DNA from: HGM04593 sp045636125 | GTDB taxonomy: Bacteria; Bacteroidota; Bacteroidia; Bacteroidales; Bacteroidaceae | Direction: 5' to 3' | DNA length: 64,000 nt | Assembly (NCBI GenBank): GCA_045636125.1 | Contig: JAZTWX010000020.1 | Span: forward strand, 132,012 to 196,011 | In this document: piece after piece, positions 46,618 to 53,618 of the stretch | Layout: each line of letters opens with the position of its first letter | How positions within the stretch are numbered: the stretch's first letter is position 1 | Program-made: the position numbers and the translations under genes | Notes under the pieces: generated by a model | Told to the model about the DNA's origin: nothing | Databases searched by the model: none | Seen by the model: only the letters and a program-made list of their open reading frames with translations

Positions 46618-48144
46618 TTAGTAGATGTTTACTGTGTGCAATGTGGGGCAGGCTTTGCTGGCGGTGATGGTTATGCGCAGGTATTTTGCCTTGTAGCCGT
46701 CGCCGTAGCTGTTGCTTGTGCTGCCGTTGAGGGGGAGAATACGTTTGTAGCCTATGGTGGTGCACTTTATGCCTCCGCCGCGTTTTGTCCACTGTGTGCC
46801 GTTCTCTGATGTCTCAATGGTGAAACCTTTTACTCTCTGTCCGAGTTTTATGTACTCCATCATCGATACGTAACGCACTGTCTGGGGCTCGTCCCACTCG
46901 AATGTAATTGTTGCGCTTGTGGTGCCGTCGTTGGCCGCCCAGTAGCTCTCTTTGTTGTTGTCGGTGATGTTGCCTGCAACGTAGTTGCGGTTTTTGCCGG
47001 CTGTGCGTGTCTCGCTTACTGTAACCTTTGCCGTTTCTGCAAGGTCGGTTGCAAAGCGTGTGCCGAGCATTGTGCCAAGCTCCTTCATACGGTTTACGGT
47101 AGCCTGGGGGAGTGAACCGCTCTTGTCGGGGGGCAGGTTGAGGATGAGTGTGGCGTTGCGGCCCACGGTCTCAAGGTACATCTGGAACAGGCGCTCGGCC
47201 GATAGTACACCCTCGCCGTTGTGCCAGAACCATCCGTGGGTGGTTGCTTTTGCGTCGCTCTCACCGGGCAACCACACCCAGCCGTTCTCGGCACCCTCGG
47301 TGTTGGCACCTGCACCGCGTCCGCGGTTCTGTGTCTGCCAGTTGGTCTCTCCTGCCCAGCCGGCCTCGTTACCTATCCAGCGTGCTTCGTCGCCCACGCC
47401 CCACATTACGCAGTTGGGGCACATTTCGTGCACTTGGTGGCGCAGGTTGGGGATGTCGTAGTATGTGCTTGCGTCGATGCTGCGGGTTGTGCGGGCACCG
47501 CCGTAGTATCCGTCGCCACCGTTGGCGCCGTCGAACCACATCTCAAACTGGTCGTCGCCGTATGCTGCAAGTTCGGCACACTGGGGAATGAAGAGTTTTT
47601 CTACATAGTTGTTTGTGCCGTCGCCATAATAGCCGCTGTTGCGGTCCCATGGCGAAACGTAGAAACCATATTTCATATCGAGCTCTTTGGCTGCTGCTGC
47701 AAAGTCGCGGGGGATGTTTGTTGCCTGCGCATTTGCGTTGCTCGATGCTGTTACGTTGTGTGTTGTTGTTGCTGTGGGCCACAGGCAGAAGCCGTCGTGG
47801 TGCTTAACAACCGCAATACCACCCTTCATACCTGCGCTTTTGGCAGCCTCCAGCCACTGTTTGGGGTTGGGCACGGCTGTGGGCGCAAAGAGCGAGGGGT
47901 CCTCGTCGCCATATCCCCACTCCTTGTTGGTGTAGGTGTTTATTCCGTAGTGGAAGAAGGCATAGAACTCTGTTTCGTTCCACAACAATTGTCTCTTGTG
48001 GGGGATGGGGTGCACGGGGGTGGGCTCGTTGTCGGGGTTCTGACGAACCTCTTCCACAACAGTGAATTCGGCTTGCGCTGTCGCCGCTGCCGGGGCAAGC
48101 ATTGCGGCAAGCCCCAAGAACAGGTGTAAGAAGTTTAGTTTCAT
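46618..48144 (-). CDS. Alpha-L-fucosidase, GH29, with F5/8 type C domain
   Basis: A 508-residue exported enzyme (signal peptide APAAATAQ, cut near 24). The GH29 barrel (about 45-350) shows EFYAFFHYGIN, VVKHHDGFCLWPT, FYVSPWDRN and the nucleophile Asp in FEMWFDGANG; ILNLPPDKSG closes the barrel. A discoidin-like F5/8C module (about 370-508, NVAGNITDNNKESYWAA-like VAGNITDNNKESYW) may bind galactose-type sugars. It releases fucose from host or dietary glycans. No SusCD pair is present in the window. It has no C-terminal sorting tail of its own. Confidence 0.93.
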   Translation of the reverse strand: MKLNFLHLFLGLAAMLAPAAATAQAEFTVVEEVRQNPDNEPTPVHPIPHKRQLLWNETEFYAFFHYGINTYTNKEWGYGDEDPSLFAPTAVPNPKQWLEAAKSAGMKGGIAVVKHHDGFCLWPTATTTHNVTASSNANAQATNIPRDFAAAAKELDMKYGFYVSPWDRNSGYYGDGTNNYVEKLFIPQCAELAAYGDDQFEMWFDGANGGDGYYGGARTTRSIDASTYYDIPNLRHQVHEMCPNCVMWGVGDEARWIGNEAGWAGETNWQTQNRGRGAGANTEGAENGWVWLPGESDAKATTHGWFWHNGEGVLSAERLFQMYLETVGRNATLILNLPPDKSGSLPQATVNRMKELGTMLGTRFATDLAETAKVTVSETRTAGKNRNYVAGNITDNNKESYWAANDGTTSATITFEWDEPQTVRYVSMMEYIKLGQRVKGFTIETSENGTQWTKRGGGIKCTTIGYKRILPLNGSTSNSYGDGYKAKYLRITITASKACPTLHTVNIY

Positions 48145-48234
48145 AATTTATGGTTATATTAATGTTTTTTTGTTGAATTTTTTGCAATTATATTATAAAA
48201 TATTCAAATATTGTGCCTTTTTATGTGATTTTTT

Positions 48235-48270
48235 CCCTTTTGTGCTACCCGAAATGGCAGCACAAAAGGG
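48235..48270. repeat. 12-bp perfect inverted repeat in the divergent intergenic region
   Basis: Arms CCCTTTTGTGCT and AGCACAAAAGGG, 12-base loop, about 90 bases upstream of the fucosidase start. It lacks a T-run on the 3' side of either strand, so an operator or leader hairpin is likelier than a terminator. The rest of 48145-48398 is AT-rich with no gene. Confidence 0.5.
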
Positions 48271-48398
48271 CTTCTGCGAGCTTGTGGGCTACTAATATAA
48301 TAATGTGCGCACTTGCTTGAGATTTTCGTGCTGTTGCTTTGCTATGTGGTGATTAGTAGCCGGTTATTTCTTTTTGTCCGCATTTTTTGTAACAAATA

Positions 48399-48431
48399 TT
48401 TGCGTTGTTTGTGCTTTTTTGTGTATGTTTG
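48399..48431 (+). promoter_or_regulatory. Promoter for the first lipoprotein gene of the envelope cluster
   Basis: TTTG at 48399-48402, 21 bases, then TATGTTTG at 48424-48431. The transcript would start near 48438, about 30 bases before ATG 48470. The promoter also shows that the frame upstream of ATG 48470 is not translated. Confidence 0.7.
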
Positions 48432-48469
48432 CCGCAAAGGTGAATATATGCCTTTGTAAAAACCTGATT

Positions 48470-49027
48470 ATGAGAAAGATTCTTTGTTTTTTGATTGTGC
48501 TCCTTGCAGCACAAATGTTTGTTGCTTGCGTGACCAAGAAAGAGGGCCCGAAAAGCCCTGCGCAATTGTATGCCGAAGAGTTTCCCGGAGTGCGTTCCTG
48601 GGGCTTTGGTATGAGCAAGGCGCAGAATGTTGCCAAAATGACTGCCGAGAGCGATGCCCGCCGAAAAATGTTCCTTTCGTTGAAGTCGGCGGTAGACGGT
48701 GCTGTGAAGGAGTCGGGGCTCTGTCTCGAAAAATATACCCCTGCCGCCGAAAGTGAAAATACCGAAAAAACCGAAAATAAGGAAGATATTACGGCAAAGG
48801 TGGCCAACAGGGCTATGAGAAACACGCAGTGTGTGAAACTCAATACTTATATGCTCGATGGAAAGTATTGCGTGTATGTGTGCTATGAATTTGGCGGGGG
48901 AATTGAAGCTGTGAAAAATAATATTATGGCCGGTGTGAAGGCTTTTATTCCCGAAGAGGAGGTGCTGAAATTGGACTACGAACTACAAACGTTCGAAAAG
49001 ACTTTTGTCGAGCTGTTCGGGAAGTGA
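48470..49027 (+). CDS. LPP20-like lipoprotein, stand-alone paralogue
   Basis: A 185-residue lipoprotein: MRKILCFLIVLLAAQMFVAC, lipidated near residue 20. The mature part aligns by eye with the next protein (YAEEFPGVRSWGFG against YAEEKPETRAWGEA; the AESDARRKM/AEGQARASL segment; SGLCLEKY against SGISYEKY; the C-terminal KAFIPEEEVLKLDYELQTFEK against KSLIPDDEKLKMDYQFQQFEK). The A-E-x-x-A-R pattern resembles LPP20/FlgP-type domains. It has its own promoter and lies 232 bases before the main operon. It differs by an acidic insert (ENTEKTENKED). Confidence 0.78.
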   Translation: MRKILCFLIVLLAAQMFVACVTKKEGPKSPAQLYAEEFPGVRSWGFGMSKAQNVAKMTAESDARRKMFLSLKSAVDGAVKESGLCLEKYTPAAESENTEKTENKEDITAKVANRAMRNTQCVKLNTYMLDGKYCVYVCYEFGGGIEAVKNNIMAGVKAFIPEEEVLKLDYELQTFEKTFVELFGK

Positions 49028-49190
49028 TGCACAAGTGAAATAAAAGGTAAAACTGCGCCTCTCCGGTGCAATCTGCAAGGCAGTTGCCCCTTGCGCAGAG
49101 CTGGTGAAGATGTTGTGCCACAGGCTTTAATTAAAAAATGTGGGAGGAAGCGTGCTCTTTGTGCGCCGGAGGGTAATTTTTAATGAAATT
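49028..49190. other. Intergenic segment with potential RNA structure
   Basis: The stretch has no supported gene. At about 49052-49106 it can fold into competing stems (CTGCGC with GCGCAG; GCAAGG with CCTTGC) with no following T-run, so the first lipoprotein transcript may read through into the operon. Confidence 0.3.
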
Positions 49191-49222
49191 TTTGCAATAA
49201 TTATATTTCTTGCCTATCTTTG
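49191..49222 (+). promoter_or_regulatory. Promoter of the seven-gene envelope operon
   Basis: TTTG at 49191-49194, 20 bases, then TATCTTTG at 49215-49222: an exact match to the Bacteroidales vegetative promoter. Transcription would begin near 49229, about 30 bases before the start codon at 49260. Confidence 0.8.
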
Positions 49223-49259
49223 CCCCAAATATTAACAAATTGTTTACAAACTTAAAACT

Positions 49260-49904
49260 ATGATTATGAAAAGAATTATGTATTTCGTGAGCGCGATTTT
49301 CGTTGCTCAAATGTTCGTTGCCTGTGGTGGTGTAAAACAGGTTGTGTCTGGTGGTAGCTCATCATCTTCCTCTTCTTCTGTCGGTACTTTCGGTACAGAA
49401 ATCCAGATAAGCGAGGCTCAGGCTTACGCTGAGGAGAAACCCGAAACACGCGCTTGGGGTGAGGCTAAAAACAGCCGTTTGTCTTACGCTAAGACACTCG
49501 CCGAGGGTCAGGCACGCGCTTCTTTGGCACGCGCTTTGGAGGCTGCCATCACAACAGCTTCAAACGAGTCAGGTATTTCTTATGAGAAATATGCAGCCGA
49601 CCTTGAGACAGGTAGCTCTTCAACCGACGAGGGTAGCAAGGCCGACCTTTTGACAAGCCAGATTGCAAAACAGGCTATCAAGGGTGCCGTTGTTGCAAAG
49701 ACCAACCAGTATATGACTCCCAACCGTCAGTACCACGTATTTGTGTGCGTAGAGTACAGAGAGGGCGTTGCTGCAGTTGCAAAGCAGGTTGCACAGTCGG
49801 TTAAGAGCCTTATCCCCGACGATGAGAAATTGAAGATGGATTATCAGTTCCAGCAGTTCGAGAAGAAAGTTGCTGCCGAACTTGAAAAAGGCAGTGCACA
49901 ATAA
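49260..49904 (+). CDS. LPP20-like lipoprotein, first gene of the envelope operon
   Basis: A 214-residue lipoprotein (IFVAQMFVAC, lipidated near residue 22) with a Ser-rich spacer (SGGSSSSSSSSVG) and an LPP20-like domain (about 60-210): SYAKTLAEGQARASLARALEAA, then an FVCVEYREG strand. LPP20/FlgP proteins form outer-membrane-associated rings or layers in other phyla. ATG 49266 is an alternative start. Codon choice is rich in highly expressed codons and serine codons are uniform, suggesting strong expression. Its stop overlaps the next start by one base. Confidence 0.78.
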   Translation: MIMKRIMYFVSAIFVAQMFVACGGVKQVVSGGSSSSSSSSVGTFGTEIQISEAQAYAEEKPETRAWGEAKNSRLSYAKTLAEGQARASLARALEAAITTASNESGISYEKYAADLETGSSSTDEGSKADLLTSQIAKQAIKGAVVAKTNQYMTPNRQYHVFVCVEYREGVAAVAKQVAQSVKSLIPDDEKLKMDYQFQQFEKKVAAELEKGSAQ

Positions 49905-51823
49905 TGAAGAACGCAAAGTTTATACTATTTGCAATGATATGTCTGCTTGGGCAAGAAATTTTTGCCCAAGCAGACATTGAAAGTATAAAGAAGAGCCTGC
50001 TGTATTATAGCGCCGAAGGAGAAGGTGTTACGAAGGAGGAGGCGCAGCAGGATGCTTTGGGCCAGATTTCGCGTCAGATTATATCGGTTGTATATGACGA
50101 GTCATCGGAAATTGGCCGCACAGTTACGCAGGTGAGCGGCAATGGCGAGAATTCAAGCTCTACCATTGACCAGACCAACGTGGTAAACATTGTCTCTTCT
50201 GTATCATTGCGCAATGTCGAGATAAGGGAGCTTAGCCCCGAACCCGAAGCAAAGGTCTTTTGCTGGGTGCGCCGAAGCGATGTTCAGCGAATGTTCGAGC
50301 AACGCAAGACAAAAATTCTCGACTATGTAAAGAGTGGTAATATTGCCGAAAAGGCGTTGCAGATTGACGACGCCGTGAGGTATTACTATTGGGCGTTGAT
50401 GTTGAGTGTCACCCACCCCGACCCCGTGAGAATGGAGTACGACGGCGACTCGGTGGATGTGCAGACATTTATGCCTTTGAAAATTAAACAGGTTCTCTCC
50501 GGAATACGCACCACGGTGGAGAGTATCGACGAGGCCGACAATCGCCATTATGCCAATGTGCGTTTCGAATATAACGGCCACAAAGTGTCGAGTGTGCAGT
50601 TGAAATATAACGACGGACAATCGTTCGTCGGTCCGTTGGCCGTGCGCGACGGTATGGGCGAGCTTGAACTGTTGTCGTTCCCCCCATCGGGCAGTGTCGA
50701 TTTTTTCTATGAATATACGTTCCGCAAAGAGGGAGAAAACCTTGACAAGGACCTTGCAGCGGCTTTCCAATATACCAAAAAGAAACCCATCATAATAAAC
50801 GAGGCGAAAAGCTCCCTTTCGCTTGGCAAGCCCAAACGAGGCGCGGCTAAAAAGGCCGGGCTGCAGATGGCGACCAATAGCGTGGCAACCTTTACAACAG
50901 CGGGTGGCCGTGCGGTGAAGCCCGAAGAGGTTACCGTGAAGCCCACAATCGATATGCGTGTTGTGAAAGATGACAAGGAGTATCGCAATGTGATGAGTGA
51001 GGTTGAAAAGGCCATCAAGGCAAGGGACCCCAAGCTTGCTTACCAATATTTCACCGCCGATGGTTACCGTATGTTCGATACTCTTGTTTCAAAAACAGGA
51101 AAAGTGTCGTTGGTGGGTTCGAAACAGAATTACGACTTTATTGAGACTCCCGGTCGTGTAATTGCCCGTTTCTGCAAAGTGAGCGTCAAGTTCAAGAATG
51201 GCCGTAAGTTTATGGAGAACCTTGTGTTCCGTTTCAACGAGGAAAAGAAGATTGAGTCGCTGGCGTTTGCACTCACAAACAAGGCCGAGGCCGACATCTT
51301 CAACGCCGATGCTTCGATGTGGAAAGAGGTGTCGCGTTACGCCATCCTTCAGTTTATGGAGGACTACCAGACAGCCTACACCCTGAAACGTCTCGACTAC
51401 ATCGACCGCATCTTCTCCGACGATGCCATTATAATTGTGGGCAGCGTGATAAAGAAAGCTCCCCAGGAGGTTACCGAGGGTCGCTCTATTGACCTCGGCA
51501 ACAAGGATGTTGCTTACACACAGAGAACAAAGGCCGAGTATCTTGGCAACCTCAAGACCATTTTCGATGACCAGGAGTTTGTGCATCTCACATTCGAGAA
51601 CAACGAATTGAGGCTTGTGAATGCTCCTTACCGCGAGACAGGAACCGTGTTTGCGATACAGATAAGGCAGCTCTATAACTCGCCGCAATACTCCGACCAG
51701 GGTTACCTCACACTCGTGTTCGATGCATCGAAGGAGCTTCCCCTCATTGGCGTGCGTCTGTGGCAGCCCGACAAGACCGAAATGGTCAAGATTCAGGATT
51801 TTGTGAAAAAATTCAAATTCTGA
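49904..51823 (+). CDS. Exported LPP20/NTF2-like modular protein
   Basis: A 639-residue protein with a signal peptide (CLLGQEIFAQ, cut near residue 22). The N-terminal domain (about 28-135) begins YYSAEGEGVTKEEAQQDAL, the E-G-x-x-x-E-A-x-x-x-A pattern of LPP20 or FlgT-N domains. A short helical segment (145-175, NIAEKALQIDDAVRYYYWAL) and a beta-rich region follow. The C-terminal part (about 350-639) looks like two NTF2-like folds (RYAILQFMEDYQTAYTLKRLDYIDRIFSDDA and LTLVFDASKELPLIGVRLWQP). No catalytic residues are apparent; a periplasmic scaffold is likely. It is translationally coupled to the lipoprotein gene before it. Confidence 0.75.
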   Translation: MKNAKFILFAMICLLGQEIFAQADIESIKKSLLYYSAEGEGVTKEEAQQDALGQISRQIISVVYDESSEIGRTVTQVSGNGENSSSTIDQTNVVNIVSSVSLRNVEIRELSPEPEAKVFCWVRRSDVQRMFEQRKTKILDYVKSGNIAEKALQIDDAVRYYYWALMLSVTHPDPVRMEYDGDSVDVQTFMPLKIKQVLSGIRTTVESIDEADNRHYANVRFEYNGHKVSSVQLKYNDGQSFVGPLAVRDGMGELELLSFPPSGSVDFFYEYTFRKEGENLDKDLAAAFQYTKKKPIIINEAKSSLSLGKPKRGAAKKAGLQMATNSVATFTTAGGRAVKPEEVTVKPTIDMRVVKDDKEYRNVMSEVEKAIKARDPKLAYQYFTADGYRMFDTLVSKTGKVSLVGSKQNYDFIETPGRVIARFCKVSVKFKNGRKFMENLVFRFNEEKKIESLAFALTNKAEADIFNADASMWKEVSRYAILQFMEDYQTAYTLKRLDYIDRIFSDDAIIIVGSVIKKAPQEVTEGRSIDLGNKDVAYTQRTKAEYLGNLKTIFDDQEFVHLTFENNELRLVNAPYRETGTVFAIQIRQLYNSPQYSDQGYLTLVFDASKELPLIGVRLWQPDKTEMVKIQDFVKKFKF

Positions 51824-51852
51824 TAACAGAATTATAATCACTTTTATTTGCT

Positions 51853-53580
51853 ATGAAAAAGTTCTTATTGTTTACTATTGTTGCCATTCAATCGCTTTTT
51901 GCGGTTGCACAGCAGAACGATGACTACAAAATTCTGCTCGAAGGTTTCAAAGAGGCCTATAATGCACCCAAGCCTGCAAAATGGCTCAAGGATGCCGATG
52001 GTAATATGTATTGCGCGCTCATACGCGTAGTAGTTGATGGCCTCTCGAGGGCCGAGGCCGAAAAAGTATATTTCGGCTTTGCGCAGAACACTCCTGCACA
52101 CCCCCGCCAGGTTGAAATGAACGGCGAGCAGTGCGTGTTGAACATTTTTGTTACTCCCACCGACGAGGGTACATACATTGATGCCGCTCTCGATGGATAT
52201 GGCAAGAGTAACAGGGTGAATATTCCCACGCTCAAGGAGAAACACATATACACCGTAACCTTGCGTAACAATAAGAAACTTTCGATAAGTTTCAAGACCA
52301 TACCCTCAAATGCGGTAGCGCGTCTTGAGACCGGCGAGAAGATTTTCACTCCCGGTACAATGAACAACATTGTAACCGGCCGCCATTATGTTACATTCAC
52401 CCTCAATGGCAAGACTGTTCTCACCGACACCATTAACGTGAGCGACGAGAAGGTACACTTCGACTACGACCTCCGTCCCAAAAAGAGTGTCACTTTCACA
52501 AGTACCCCGTCGAACATTGAGCTTTACATAGATGACAAGTTTGTAGGTCGCACACCGCTCACAAAGACCCTCTCTTACAGCACTTACAAGGTTGAGGCCC
52601 GCAAGACAAAGGAGGAAATAGACGTGCGTACAATAAACGTAAGTGACTTCTCCGACCCTAACGTAAAGCTCTCTCCCTCGCAAAAGAAAACTTTCAGCGT
52701 ATATGCCACACACCGTGGTATGCCTGTGAAGGCTTCGCTTTTTGTCGATTATGAGCAGTATGGCAACGAGGCTGCCAGCAGCTATCGTCTCACCTATCCC
52801 TTGAAACAGAAGGTTGAAATGGAGATGCTCTACAACGGCAAGAAACGTTCGCGCACCGTGAAGGTGAAAAAGAATATGGACAGCAATATAGAGTTCAAGA
52901 TACCTGTGGGTACACAGTTCCAGTGGCCGTGGCAGAGAGAGTATGATGCACGCCCCATTGGTGTGTCGGTGGGTTATGTGAACAAGCAGTGGGTTGCCAG
53001 CGACGCTTCGTACAAGGGTGCCTTGCCCTGGCAGGCCAGCGGTTATGATGCCGAGGGCGCTTCGCTCCACGGTCTTCAGGCCGGTTTCCACTTGCAGCCC
53101 TGTTTCTCTTGGGGTGGCGGTATTTACAGTGGTCTCTTCCTTGAATTGTTCTACGGTTCGTCCTCTCTTTCGAGGTTGCCCGGCTACGAGGTTGAGCCCG
53201 ATATGTTCGACAATTATACCGAATTCAATCTCTACGTGCCCTTGCACCTCTATTACCGTATGCCCTTCTCAAAGGATATCTCATTGTCGCTGCACGGCGG
53301 TGTGGGAATGGATTGCGGCCTCTACAACAGGCTTATATGCAGTGATAACGACAACAAGGAGCCTAATGAGAATTTCTATGGCGACCCCGGGATGCCTTCG
53401 CGCTTCAGCTTCTCGGCCGAGGTGGGAGTTGGCTTCCGTCTGTGGGATGTGCAGATAAATGCGCAGTACTCAAAGGGATTGAGCAAGGGTGGAGAATTGA
53501 AACTGGGCGAGCAGACTTTCAAGACTGTGCAGAACAAGCTCACTATTGGTGTTTCGTACCTCATCCCCGGTACATATTGA
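51853..53580 (+). CDS. PEGA-domain outer-membrane barrel protein
   Basis: A 575-residue protein with a signal peptide (SLFAVAQ, cut near residue 20). It has an N-terminal domain (about 25-140), two PEGA-type modules (about 145-207 and 210-265; the second is FTSTPSNIELYIDDKFVGRT), a linker domain (280-350) and a C-terminal beta-barrel (about 358-575) starting WPWQREYDARPIGVSVGYV and ending in VSYLIPGTY. The PEGA part would sit in the periplasm, where such domains often contact cell-wall or surface proteins. It is a paralogue of the next protein and 29 bases after the preceding gene. Confidence 0.8.
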   Translation: MKKFLLFTIVAIQSLFAVAQQNDDYKILLEGFKEAYNAPKPAKWLKDADGNMYCALIRVVVDGLSRAEAEKVYFGFAQNTPAHPRQVEMNGEQCVLNIFVTPTDEGTYIDAALDGYGKSNRVNIPTLKEKHIYTVTLRNNKKLSISFKTIPSNAVARLETGEKIFTPGTMNNIVTGRHYVTFTLNGKTVLTDTINVSDEKVHFDYDLRPKKSVTFTSTPSNIELYIDDKFVGRTPLTKTLSYSTYKVEARKTKEEIDVRTINVSDFSDPNVKLSPSQKKTFSVYATHRGMPVKASLFVDYEQYGNEAASSYRLTYPLKQKVEMEMLYNGKKRSRTVKVKKNMDSNIEFKIPVGTQFQWPWQREYDARPIGVSVGYVNKQWVASDASYKGALPWQASGYDAEGASLHGLQAGFHLQPCFSWGGGIYSGLFLELFYGSSSLSRLPGYEVEPDMFDNYTEFNLYVPLHLYYRMPFSKDISLSLHGGVGMDCGLYNRLICSDNDNKEPNENFYGDPGMPSRFSFSAEVGVGFRLWDVQINAQYSKGLSKGGELKLGEQTFKTVQNKLTIGVSYLIPGTY

Positions 53581-53618
53581 TGTAACGCAGAGTAGTTAAA
53601 AATTAAGAATCAGTTATT

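Noticed and set aside
48374..48469. Longer start for the first LPP20-like lipoprotein
   Set aside because: The extension overlaps the promoter at 48399-48431 and would bury the lipoprotein signal.
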